A DNA stretch of 64,000 bases from Corella eumyota (Eukaryota > Chordata > Ascidiacea > Phlebobranchia > Corellidae), in NCBI GenBank assembly GCA_963082875.1, contig OY720099.1:5394001-5458000 (forward strand), given 5' to 3'. Shown piece after piece: positions 11,523 through 23,600 of this stretch. The number at the start of each line of letters is the position of its first letter. Position 1 is the first letter of the stretch. Made by a program: the position numbers and the translations under genes. The notes beneath the pieces were generated by a model, which was not told where the DNA came from, did no database searches, and saw nothing but the letters and a program-made list of their open reading frames with translations.

Positions 11523-13320
11523 ATGAAGATATTACTTTTAACGTTGTTAGCTGTCTGTAAACTCGGTAGGTATCAGTCATTATAAAGTGTTAAAAACCGA
11601 ATGCTACACCAGTAAATAAAAATCAGCAATTTCTAACAAATGTTTATTTTGCAGGCTGTGTGGATGGCCAGGTGGATAGCCAGGTGGATGCACTATACCT
11701 TCCAATAGGTAAGAATCCATTTTATACTTTACGTTTTGCTCTGAAATTTATTGATTTATAAACAAAACGACTTTCGTTATTCGGCAGCTGAGAATGAGTT
11801 AAGTCTCAACAAAAGAGTTATCAGAAGAAACTTAACGCAATCCATTTCCATGACGTGCCCCTCCCCAACAAAAATATTCGTTGAGGATTTGGATGATAAT
11901 AGAGACACCACTACACTGAAGTAATTTTTTAACATTTCGTTATAATGTCACTGAAGTAATTTTTTAACAAGGCGCATTTTGCAGTAAGCATTGTGTTTAA
12001 AAGACTTTAGCCTAGGCGTCTTAAATAAGAAAATGTTTTAATTAAAATATCACATCAGTTGTACTCCACCACATCTTAAGACCCGGGTTGCAGCAAGTTG
12101 CAACAACGCAGCCTCTTGTAGCCCTACCGTCGCTATTATAAGTCCAGATCCACACGATACATGTGTTCAAAATGACCCAATGCAAGTCTACAGTTGGGTT
12201 TTGACTTATTTTTGTGTATCGAGAGGTATATTAGTTTATTTCTATTTAAACTTACCCTGTTTAAAGTACCCTTGTCTTGTCACATAGCCTAAAAAAAATT
12301 ACCAATTTGCAGTAACTTTGACGCACATATGGCCTCTCCAAAATCTGTATGCTGGTGCAACAGCAGAAGTAAGTATTTACGACAACACTCGGAACAAACT
12401 TTGTATGGTTCGTTTCTCCAAAGCACCCACCTTCTTTTATGTAAGTAATTTTTCAGCAATCAAACATGGTTTTTATTCACCGGTTTCAATAGTTGCCTTT
12501 TCAGTTTAAAACAGTGCCTTCTTCAGTAACATTGTAAAATTAATGTGCTCATTTAGGGGGAAGATTTTGATGCACTTAAGAGGCGCAATGCTACAACTTA
12601 TTTAATTGGTTTAAATCAGCCTTGGCAGCGTCAGAGCGTTTCACATTTTATTTTAAACTGGGCATCAAACACGGCGATTAGCACAGGCCCTTCAAGTTGG
12701 TTTTATTGTGTTAACACAGTTCTGACAAGTAAGATTTAAATAACGTTCAAAAAGGTCCGATCAAATACTAAAATTCATGTCTAAAAGTTATTAGTTTTTT
12801 ATAGCTTTTATGCGTATGTTTCCGTTTCACGCTGAAGACACCAACGACATAACGATTAAAGTTACCAGCAGAGAACTTACAACTGAAAATTTTCTATATA
12901 TTGTATTTCCTATGCCGGTTGCAGCGTTTTCTGTAAGATAGGATTGGTCTTTAAAGTACATATTACCAACCACTATTTTTATTAATTTTTTTTTAAATTC
13001 TATTATATAACAGATCGAATCCCAAAATCATCTCGAGGACGAAAACGGAATGACAGACTTTAAAATAGGAAGCTTTTATGGAGCTGAAACAGAGGTAAAC
13101 ATAAAGTAAAAATGTGTTATTTTGGATTTAGGTAGTGGCGTCCAAACCTAAAAACCACCCGGATCCTAGGTTATTCACGAGCTATTGATGTAAAAAAAAT
13201 TTAAATAAGAAATTTCAGGTAATAATCTTTCTAATTTTTTTAAAGGTTACTTTCCATTTTACATATGATCCACAAAATTTGTTCACCGTTTGGGATGTTG
13301 AATTCGGTGTTGGGGCCTAA
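11523..13320 (+). CDS. Unrecognised secreted protein, about 313 residues
   Basis: Nine exons: 11523-11565, 11655-11708, 11788-11920, 12098-12225, 12313-12440, 12557-12728, 12805-12932, 13014-13094, 13246-13320; phases join without a break. The start MKILLLTLLAVCKLGCVDG is a classic signal peptide. A short DGQVDSQVD repeat and a basic NKRVIRRN stretch (possible furin-type site) follow, then a mature part with scattered Cys (SMTCPSP, NCNNAASCSP, DTCVQND, TYFCVS, KLCMV, FYCVNT), suggesting disulphides. The end, TFHFTYDPQNLFTVWD, looks beta-rich. I do not recognise the family. Exon 4 uses a CAAG acceptor at 12097; the stronger CAG three bases earlier would hit a stop, which supports this model. 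Confidence 0.75.
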
Positions 13321-14954
13321 AGCTATAATATATTGAAATATTGTGGAGTCGTTTAAAATGTTTGTCGGATAACAATATCATATAATCATGTAATACTTTT
13401 GTTTTTGTGGTTTTAATACACCCCTTTAATACACCTTTAAACTTGAATAAAAGACTTTCAACTTTTATTGAGAGATAAATAGTAAAACCGGCAGCATGGT
13501 GTAGTGGTCAGGAACCACCCCCACCATAAACAAGGTCCTGGGTTCGATCCCCAGTGATCTCATGCTGTAGCGCCCTTGAGTAAGGCGTTATAAACGGAAC
13601 AAAATCCTGCTGAGCCAGCCTTAATCAGCAGCTTAATTATCGGGCACTTATAATCTATAATCTCCCAAACTGCCACAGGCAACTCGAGATTGGGTCGGGG
13701 TAACTGATGTTACCCTATTTTTAGGTCGTGCATTTGACCTTCTCACATTGGGGATAAAAATATACACAAAAAAATAAAATAAAACTCCAAATAAATCGAA
13801 AATTTTGATATTCTATGCAAAAATGATTATGTTAGGAATATCACAGATAAAAAAAATATCATAAAGCTACACCATAGGTACATGTGTAATGTCATTATTA
13901 ACTTTATAATAGTTTTAATATAAAAAATAATAAGGGTAGTGTTAACTTACCAGGTGTAACAAAAATTTAAAAAACAACAAAAAGGAATAACAGTAAACTA
14001 AAAAGTTATTAAGTTTTGACCCTTACCTTTAAGTTAGTTTTTTTTACCAGATTCCTTCTCCATCTTCTTTCCAATATGTTTTTTGTGGGGGCATTCTAAG
14101 AAACGTCTTTTGTGTCATGTTTTTACTAATAATTATTTTAAACCTAAAATGTAAAAAAAATTTCATATAAAGAAAAATATCAAATTCTACAAATTAAATA
14201 ACATCAACAGCATACATTGGTAAGTATTTAGTGCTTAAAAACCTTATGGAACTAGGGTATCAAACACAAGACCTCATCTATTTGCATCTTAGAAATGATA
14301 ACCACTTTACCATGCCACTAGTCATATGCCTAAACGAGAAATTTGCGGTCTAAAATAAAATTTACAATAAATTAAGCAACAGGTAAAATATAAGTCCTAA
14401 AATTAACAATTAAGAAAATTATATTTACGATTTCGCTTTCAAAAATTTATGATTTTGCTTTCAAAATGCTTGCGAGAAAATGCTCACGGTCAGACGGTAT
14501 TATAGTCTTATTCAACGGGCCTGTCTACCCGTGAAATCAAAAACTCTTAAAAGGTTCAGGTTTAAAAAATGTTTATGCATTAAAATGTTTACCAAAAAAT
14601 TGTAATTAATATATTTTACTTACATTTCTAAATCGAAAAATTTCAAATTCTTCCCAGCAACGTATAAAAATTAAACACGTGAAGAGCGGTAAGAAAGGCG
14701 CCATCCGCTGATTTATCTTACAATTTAAAATATTAAAAGCATTTAAAGTTATCCTCACCGGTTTTACAAAATAAAAAGCATCAAATTTTTGTGTAGTACA
14801 AAAAACCTTCAATTGCTTCGTCTTAATCAACAAAACCTTGTGTGAACCAAAAGTAAAGTTATTGTATGTTTACAGAATTCCAGTCGTGGGACATATAAAA
14901 ACGACAAGAAAAAAAGTATAGCGTTGTTCAATTAATAATATTCCACTAGTTTAA
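13321..14954. other. Intergenic, with one SINE and upstream region of USP39
   Basis: Contains the SINE at 13488-13788 and a weaker tRNA-like patch near 14265-14330 (minus strand, GACCTCAT...ACCACTTTACCATGCC), probably a decayed SINE head. Open frames on the minus strand at 14606-14833 and near 14060-14115 have no supportable gene model. Confidence 0.45.
13488..13788 (+). mobile_element. tRNA-derived composite SINE
   Basis: The head CCGGCAGCATGGTGTAGTGG with a GGTTCGATCCC B-box is tRNA-like. The body carries CCAAACTGCCACAGGCAACTC and GTAACTGATGTTACCCTA, and the tail is GGGGATAAAAATATAC plus A-rich. It is one of about a dozen related copies here. It resembles the composite SINE class described from Ciona (family name from memory, not checked). 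Confidence 0.85.
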
Positions 14955-17900
14955 ATGGAGAAGCGTAAAAATCCTGCAGAAAATAATGTTGTTGAACATG
15001 CTAATAAAAGACTAGCAGTTGAATTGGTCGGGGATTATTCCTCTGAAGATGAATATGTTTACAACAATGAACCGAAAGTAGACAGAAGCAGAAGCTGTCC
15101 TTATTTGGATACAATTAATAGGCAATACACTTTGTTATTTATTTTTTTATCTTGGATGTTAAAAAGCTGACTTCACAGTCTAAACATGAAGTAGTATTTG
15201 TTACCTTGTCCCAGTTTTAAGTTGATTTTGCATTTTGGAATATTATCCCAGCAGTTAAACCGATGGTTGTTTTTGGCTTTCTAGCACTGTACTTAAAGGG
15301 CAACAGCTTGGACGCAGTGAGGATCAAACCAAAGACTTTATGTATTGAATTCTGGTGTTCTTTTATCACTACACCAGACAGCTGGGATTAGTTAAAAATT
15401 CCAATTTTGTTTGGTAAAGCTAAGACAAGAAAAAGTACTATGTATATAAACCGGCAGCGAGGTGTAGTGGTAAGAACACTTGCTCCACCACACATGAGGT
15501 CGTGGGTTCAATCCCCACTGATCTCATGCTGTAGCGCTCTTGGTCAATTATAATCCCTTGGGAAATTATAATCTATAATATCCCAAACTGCCACAGGCAA
15601 CTCGAGACTGGGTCGGAGTAACTGATGTTACTCTATGTTAAAGTCGCGCATTCGACTTTCCTACATCGAGGATAAAGATATACAAAAAAAAAATCTAATT
15701 GCTATAAATTATATTTTATTTATAATCTTGAACCATGTCTTATCAATTTTTTTGTTGTAGGAGCTTGTTGGATTTCGATTTTGAAAAACTTTGTTCAGTT
15801 TCCCTTTCACATCTTAATGTTTATGCTTGCTTAATATGTGGAAAATACTTTCAGGTAAATTCTGTGACTTTTTAAAGTTTTTTTTTCTTATTACGAAAAG
15901 CAGATCGTTTACAGAAGCACATAATAATAAAAACAAAGCTGTTATAGAGGGAGCTAAAGTAGATTTAAATGTTAATTATTTCCTGATGCTTTTAAAAGTA
16001 TTTTCCTTATACATTGGCCGTGTTTTGTTACAACTTAATTTTGTTTTTTTTATGTGAAATTCAAAATGCCTGTGATTTTTTAACATTTTTTTACAATTTT
16101 GGAAAATGAAAAATTATGCAAATGATTGTTGGTGTTAATATTGGTATTGCTCAAAAATTGGGTTACAATAAATTTTATTCTCATTGTGTTTTTTACAGGG
16201 CCGAGGAATTAAGTCATTTGCCCATACCCACAGTGTGGAAGTGAATCATCATGTATTTCTTAATCTCTACACTCTAAAATTTTACTGTTTGCCTGATAAT
16301 TATGAAATTATCGACTCTTCTCTGGATGACATTACTGTAAGTTTTAACTCATCGACAGTGTGGTATAGTAGTAAGAACACTTGCTACACCATCATTAGGT
16401 CATGGGTTCAACCCCACTGCTCTCATGCTGTAAATGGTATGAACTCTTGCTGAGCCAGCACTTAATCAAACTTGGTCAGAGTAACTGATGTTACTCCATG
16501 TTTAGGTCACGCATTCGACCTTCCCACATCGAGGATAAATTTACGTACAAAAAAAACTTATCTGCTAAATAATAATAAAATTAGAATAAAAATGTTTAAG
16601 CAACTAAAAATTTTGGACTTTTGTTTATCTTTGTGTTTGTTGCAGTATGTTCTTAATCCAAAGTTTACACAAACTCTAATCAAACAATTGCAATCGGAAT
16701 CCAAACTTTCCCGAGCTTATGATGGAACCACTTATCTACCTGGCATAGTAGGTTTAAACAACATTAAGGAAAATGATTACTGCAATGTATTTCTGCAGGT
16801 AAATTATTTGTTTTTAAAAACTAAAAAGGATCACTTGTAATTTACGATTCTTAAATAAACTTTACTTTTGTCGAAATAATTTTTATTTAACTGTCTTTGC
16901 TAAATTTTTTATTTTTTTCATGTTCCTTGCCAATTTTTTTATACTTTACAGTTCTTGCCAAATGTGTCTAAATATTATACAGACCTTTAAGGTACTAGAT
17001 TTATAACTGGCCTTTGCCTACAAGTGATCCTTTAATTTTAACTCACCTGTTAAATATCGAATTAATCAAACATCTCCTTGAAATTTTACATCATTTTTTT
17101 AACTTTCTCTTATTATTTAGGCATTATCACATGTTCCACCACTGCGGAATTACTTTTTGAGAGAAGAAAATTATTTACATTTGAAACGTCCGCCTGGTGA
17201 TATTATGATTTTGTTATCACAAAGGTATTTATATATCAGTAGGAAACACTTAAATTGTAAAAATCAAAAATTACTTGCATGTATATAGATACTAAGTATT
17301 CTGTATTAATTGTTGCAGATTTGGAGAGTTGATTCGAAAGTTGTGGAACCCACAGAATTTCAAGGTAAAAAAACTCAAGATATAAGATAGTTTTTGCAAA
17401 AAATAAATTCCAGATAGTTTGTGCAAATCAAAAAATTTAACTTTGAAAAGTTTTTTTCATTTTTCTAGGCTCATGTTTCTCCTCACGAAATGTTACAAAG
17501 CATCGTATTGTGCTCGAGAAAACGATTTCAGATCACAAAACAGGGGGATCCCCTCGATTTGATGGCTTGGTTTCTCAACTCACTCCACACTGCCCTTAAT
17601 GGAACCAAAAAAAGAAATAGCAGTATGTATTACTAAGCTCGATCTTATATGGAAACATTTTTTTGTGTTGTGTTTTACTTAACAACTATTGTGTCCTAAT
17701 CTGTAACTAATATACTAGTCGATGTCCCGCCCCACAGTCATTGCAATTAATATTTGCCTGTTATAATTTATTTGTGACCACAAATGTCAGTTTTCTTTAT
17801 TTTGTATGCCTGTAAGTTTGTGTATGCTTTATTAGGTTTAGATTATAGCTAGTTAATTTAATTATTAATTATACCAGTTTAACAGAGATTAATTATTAAG

Positions 17901-19674
17901 GTATAATAGCGAAGACATTCCAAGGAGACATGAAGGTTTATTCTCGGAAAATTCCTAACCCAGAATTGGTATAGCCAATTTGATAATATTCATAATAATC
18001 GTTTTTTATAGAAGTTGTATATATATATTAAATTAAAAACAATTTATTTGGTTAATTCTTTTTTTAAAATTTATACCATTAAAGAGTGATGACCAAAAAA
18101 ACAAACTCCTAAAACTGGAGGAATATCAGGAAAAGATGACGAAAACTCCCTTTCTCTTTCTATCCCTCGATCTTCCCTCTGCTCCTCTCTACAAGGATGA
18201 ACTGGAACATAATATTATCCCTCAAGTTCCCTTGGCAACGCTGCTCGCTAAATTTAACGGAATCACTGAAAAAGTGGGAAAGTTATTAAAAAAAATTGGA
18301 TCACTTGTACTTTACAATTCTCAGAAAAACTTTTGTACCTTGCGGTTCTACCTAATTCTTTCTCGTATTTTGTAAACCAAATTCTCTTTAGTACTTTATG
18401 GCCCTAAGTTTTTTCCTGAGAACTATAAAGTACAAGTAATCCAAATGTTTTTTCATGTACTTTACACTTGATTAAAAAAAATTTTATTATTCTTTAAGAG
18501 TATTCTATTGAATTCTGTTAACAAAAAATAAATTGTTTAAGGAATACAAAGGAAAGAGAGATTCGACAATGAAAAGATTTGAGATCACTCGCTTACCCCC
18601 CTACCTGATTTTCTCCATTAAACGATTTACGAAAAATCTTTTCTTCACCGAAAAGAATCCAACCATTGTTAACTTCCCTGTCAAGTAAGTCAAATATACA
18701 TTATTGTGCAGAATAACCCCCCTAAATAAGTATAACCCACTGATTTTATTAAAACAACAGACTCTTTTTTTAAAAAGTTATTTATTGTGCTGATGTTTTC
18801 CCATGAAAATAAATAATATATTGTGGGGCTGATTTTGAAGTAAGTATATTTTTTTGACTTTTTTATTTATTTAAAAAAAATTTGTGATTTTTGGAGGGTA
18901 ATCAAGTAAAAATATAAATTTAGGAACCTGGACCTGGAAGAGTTGATTGCAGCAGATGCAAACGTGCCAAACACATGTTACGATTTGATCGCCAATATTG
19001 TGCACGAAGGAGATCCAAATGAGGGAAAAGGGTCTTACAGAGTCCATATATTACATCAGGCAAGTAACTGTTACCAACTGGTTCCTTTAATTTTTTTTAT
19101 ATGGCAGTGTGTTAATTGGGCTATTGGTTATGTACATGGCAATTCTAGGTGCAATTATTTTTGGTAGAGTACAGATATTTTGAGTTCATCTTATTCTTAA
19201 AAACAAGTTAGTTGGTTTTTGACATAAACATGAAAAACCAGCATTTTAATATTTATCTTTCATAAATATTTATGTTATAAACTTCTGCTGAGTTGAAAAC
19301 CATCAAAAAGTTAATTCGCAGACAATTATGATTAATAATATCCCAAACTGCTAAAATAACTTTAGCCTGGATCGAGATTACAAATGTTATCGTGTATGTT
19401 CGGGCTGTCAAGTCAGCCTTTTAACATTAAGGATAAATAAATACATATAACAAAATTAAAAAAAAATAGTAATTTTTTAATGTAATAGAAATCTAAAGTA
19501 TACACTAGCACGTGTAAGTTACATTTTTGTTACAATATATTATGAATTTAGGGTTCTAACCAATGGTATGAAATGCAAGATCTGCACGTTATCGACATTC
19601 TGCCACAAATGATAACACTCTCAGAAGCATACATTCAAATATGGGCTTTAAGAAAAGACGACAAAAAAAATTAA
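14955..19674 (+). CDS. usp39: USP39 / Sad1-like snRNP assembly factor (inactive USP)
   Basis: Twelve exons: 14955-15121, 15761-15854, 16199-16336, 16646-16798, 17121-17224, 17319-17364, 17469-17622, 17910-17968, 18085-18273, 18542-18684, 18924-19059, 19552-19674; about 501 residues. It matches vertebrate USP39 throughout: SCPYLDTINR, a zinc-finger UBP (ACLICGKYFQGRGIKS, NHHVFLNLYTLKFYCLPDNY), then a USP fold (LSRAYDGTTYLPGIVGLNN, KRPPGDIM, KLWNPQNFKAHVSPHEML, IIPQVPLATLLAKFNGITEK, LPPYLIFSIKRFTKN, ILPQMITLSEAYIQIW). The USP catalytic Cys position is Asp177 (NIKENDYCN), as in other USP39 proteins, so it should not cut ubiquitin; USP39 acts in tri-snRNP recruitment and splicing. Introns 1 and 11 start with GC rather than GT. 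SINEs sit in introns 1, 3 and 11. Confidence 0.96.
15285..15391 (-). mobile_element. SINE head fragment in USP39 intron 1
   Basis: On the minus strand CCCAGCTGTCTGGTGTAGTG and a degenerate B-box region resemble the tRNA-like head of the SINE family. Only the 5' part is present and it is diverged. Confidence 0.5.
15451..15691 (+). mobile_element. tRNA-derived SINE in USP39 intron 1
   Basis: Starts CCGGCAGCGAGGTGTAGTGG, has GGGTTCAATCCCC (B-box), the CTGCCACAGGCAACTCGAGA core, GTAACTGATGTTACTC, and ends with GAGGATAAAGATATAC and an A-run. Internally shortened between head and core. Confidence 0.85.
16350..16556 (+). mobile_element. tRNA-derived SINE in USP39 intron 3
   Basis: Head GTGTGGTATAGTAGTAAGAA with GGGTTCAACCCC, then GCTGAGCCAGCACTTAATCA, GTAACTGATGTTACTCC and CGAGGATAAATTTACG. 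Lacks part of the middle. Confidence 0.8.
19319..19445 (+). mobile_element. Decayed SINE 3' part in USP39 intron 11
   Basis: Matches the body and tail of the SINE (ATATCCCAAACTGCTA, ATCGAGATTACAAATGTTA, CATTAAGGATAAATAAATAC) with many changes; the tRNA-like head is missing. Confidence 0.55.
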
Positions 19675-20640
19675 ATCATTGAAGTGAATTTTTAAGCACT
19701 CTACAAACATTAGCTGCTTAATAATCATAATGTTTTACAAATAAATAAATATAAAAACTGATTTTTTTTGATTTTTTGGTTGTATGATACTTATTTTAAA
19801 AATCTACAAACTAACTAGTACCATTTCATAACATACATTATAGGTTGGATTTGGTACTTCAAATTTGACCTAATAATGCCTTTTTTATTTTTAACAATAG
19901 TTGCATTTTTATGGGGCCTACAGTTTTATTTTATGAAGAAAATTTAGAAAATGCACACCTATAGTCAACATAAGCACACAGCTAAATATCAAAATAAACA
20001 CCTCGGGAAAGATTAAATTATAGATGTAAGCAAACTTGTAAAATGTAAATTAAACTAAATCTGGGCATATATATTTGCTAGTTAACTGCGGAAAAGCATT
20101 TTGTTACAGGCATGATTGAACACTATTCAATGCATAATTGACAAATATTGAATTTTGGAGAAAGGCATTGTAACACATATACTAACATTACAAATCTCAT
20201 TGAAAAGTAATCAACACTACACTAAAATAATAAGTATGTACAAATCAAGTTGTAAAAATATAGAAAAATAAAGGATATATTACAAAATATCGAATAATAG
20301 CTTACAGTTTACATTTAAATTGAGATCCCTTTACATATTAGTTTAACTTGTAGTTTAAGGTATTCCAAATAATTACGATGTTATAAGTAGCAAGTATAAA
20401 ATGCATAAGTTATTATGGTTTATTATTAGATATTAAGTAATTAAGGATAAATATATATTTCAAATAACTGTGATTCCATAATTTTAGTTAATGAAAAATT
20501 CCATAAATATTCAAGTTGTATTTGTTTAAAATTCTTAAGGATTTTAGACAACCCAAAAAATAACAAACCTTTTACTTGGAACTCTATTTTTTGTTTTAAA
20601 TGACAAAGTATTATCTGTAAGTTTTACCTTGGTAAAAAAA
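19675..20640. other. Convergent 3' flanks of USP39 and MOV10-like
   Basis: About 1 kb of AT-rich sequence between two convergent stops. AAATAAATAAAT near 19740 can serve as the USP39 poly(A) signal. No gene or repeat recognised. Confidence 0.5.
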
Positions 20641-23600
20641 TTAATGTTCATTTCTCCAAGGAGGGTCAATGGATTGTTGCACTTCACTAATTTCCAATTG
20701 TTCCATTGCCTCTTCTATACCCAAAGCATTAGCTCTTCGCGTACACTCTTCAACAGGATCATCTTCATCTTAAAAAAACACAAAAAACAATCAAATGATT
20801 TTTATACAATATTCATAGGAAAAATTCTACACAGGAAAATATAAACAAAAATACCAAAATTAAATGGTATCTAGCACAAGTATTTACTTGTAGCTCTGAC
20901 CCATGGCATTTAAAAAATAACCATTCAAGTCAAATATTTAGTTGAAATTTAAGTTACAAATAAAAACAAAACTAACCATCACTTGATGTGTCTGGAATAT
21001 CGATTGAAATACCGGTATAACCTCCATTATCCTTTATGTGTTTAATAAATTGTTTCCAGTGGTAATCATGGCACAGAATATGGGGGTTGCCAATCACAAT
21101 TAAAAGAGCTTTGGCACGTGTAACAGCAACATTAAATCTCTGCCAAAAAAATAAAGTTTTAAAAAACTTTTTTTTAAAAGGTACCGTGGAGATGTATAAA
21201 ACACTGGGTAAAGTAATTTTAATAAATTACTTCTGTGAACACACACTTAAATTAAATGCATTTAAAAATGAGAAACATTGTTTAAAAGTATGTTTGTTAC
21301 AGAAGATGGATTTTTAAAAGTTGTGTTTTTTCCTCTTTATTCATTTACTACACTAGTTTGCAATACTTGGTTTTAACATGTTTTTAAACATATATTGGCT
21401 ATTTTGTGTTTTATAAGACAATTTTTTTTTTCAACAAAGAGAAATTTATACATTTGCTTACCTTATGGTTTCTTAAAAATCCCAGTTTGAATTTTTCGTC
21501 CTGTGGCAAATGTTCAGCTCTGCTTCTTACAGTGCTTATGATGATCACTTTTCGTTCTTGTCCTTGAAATTCTTCTACGCTGCCGACTTTTATTTGACGT
21601 ATGTCAACATTTTGCAAAGCAAATGCATTTTTCTTTTTCATTTCTAACAACAACTGGCGAATTTTTTGAACCTAAACAAGAATATTTGTAATATATTTTC
21701 AGACGATTAACAATTTATTTTTAAATAAATAAGAAATTATATATATAACAAAGAAATAATATATATACCAACTAAATAAACTTATAAAAGTTATTTACCT
21801 GTTTTCTGTATGGTGCTATTATCCCTATTTCACTTGGTAGAATTTTATTTCTTTTTGTGTTCAGAAGTTTCAACAAATAGTCATAAACCTAAATAACAAA
21901 GTTTGTTAAAATACCTTTCTCTAATATAATTAATTCTTTAAAATCCTATACATACAAGTGATGCCTCGGCTGGGTTGAAATACGAAGGACTGTTTGCTTC
22001 TCTTTTATCTTCGCCCTCCACCCCATGGAAAATTAAGGGGAACTCATTTTCTATTGCACCAAGTGGCAGATGTTCCCAATCGCAATAAGCTTTGCAGGAT
22101 ATTGGATCAGCACACTCAATTAATTCGTTCTCGTAGAATAATTCATTTGGAACATCAAGTATAGCTAAAATTTTGTGGTAATGCAGAATTTTGATTTATA
22201 TTTGTGAATTTTCTTTTAAAAAAATCAAGAACCATGTAGGGTTTCATAGGGTAAACTTAAAACTAAATAATAAAATGAAACAAGACATATTTGCATTGAA
22301 ACCGCAATTCAATATTGTAAAAATAGGTTTTAGCAAAAGTGGGCTACCATAATAATAGATGTAGCTAGGTACATTAAAAAATTTTAAAGCAAAGCCCTCA
22401 ACACAGCAGGAAAAAATTTAATGACAAAGGCTTTATTTTTACAACTTGCTGTACTTAAGATTGCTTTTAAATATTACAGTATTTCCAATCTCAAAAAAAC
22501 TTAGATTTTTTGCAATTAAGATACAAAAATATAATTTTACTAACCTTTGTGGGATCTGTAGTTGTTAATTAACTTTGTAATAACTGAACTGTTGTAATAA
22601 AGCCGATGATCAGGCTTATAAACATCCAAATCCATTAAACGTTCAAGGTAAGACACAACTAAACAAATATATAAACAATTTTACAAAAAAAATAAAAAAT
22701 TTTTAAAGAATCTAAGTTATTAGGCTATCACATTTTAATTTTATATATTTATTTAGTGCAAGTAGTAAATTTACCAAGGCCACAAGTTTGAGAGATTTTA
22801 GATCTCAAGATCGGGCCAAGTTGTTTTGGATCTCCCGCTAACACAACATTGCCAGTTTGGCTCTAAAAATTGTGATTTAATTTAAATTTACTTCATTCAA
22901 ATATTTTGTACATTTTAAATACTTAAGATTTCAATATATGAAAAGAAATTAATTGAATGCAAACCAATAATCCTTCGATTGCAATCAAACATTCAGGTTC
23001 AACAGCATGTCCTGCTTCATCAATAAAAATGTAATCAAAATGATTTCGATCGAATTCGGCAGAGGCCAATCTGAATAAGAAGTTACCATAAAAGTTGTTT
23101 AAAGTTGTACAAAACACATGCTTTACATATTCTTATTTTTTTTAGCTACCAATAAAAACAACGTTTTTTCTCAACTGTTCGTTTGCACTTTAAAGTTTAT
23201 ATATAATTTAGTTTTATGGTTGTAGTGTAATTTACTATAAAATATCAATAAGTAATTTTTTATCCCCTACCTGCCAGCTGTTATAAGGGTTGTAGCAATA
23301 ATATTGTACCCACACAGTTTGGATTTTGAAGGGTAATAGTAATCGCCGGTAAGTCTGTTATAATTTGCCACATCCTGGTTAAAAAAACGTAACAAATGAT
23401 GTTTGTGTATCATATAAGTGTATCATTCTGTCCAATAAATACTTTTAAAGCAAATACATTAAGCACCGTTAGGGTTTAAAAATGCAACCACTCATGACAG
23501 ACACAATATTACCCAAACCCACATCTTATTTTGTACACAAATATTAAATTGGTACATATTTTTAAAAATCTTGGCAGGCTAAAAAAGTGAAACAGATCTT

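Larger units (their letters stand above)
9668..11838. repeat. Tandem segmental duplication, unit about 1,085 bp, two copies
   Basis: Copy A runs about 9668-10752 and copy B about 10753-11838. They differ at only a few bases (for example one extra A in a poly-A run and a T/C change), so identity is roughly 99.5%. The unit carries the last intron end and last exon of TMEM45 copy 2, the intergenic promoter region, and exons 1-2 plus the start of exon 3 of the next gene. The join has a few bases of microhomology (GCAA). Confidence 0.93.

Noticed and set aside
14606-14833. Minus-strand frame upstream of USP39 ending at a GTAAGT donor-like site
   Set aside because: No acceptor in the right phase and no recognisable protein; a second short minus frame near 14060-14115 could not be joined without a stop.
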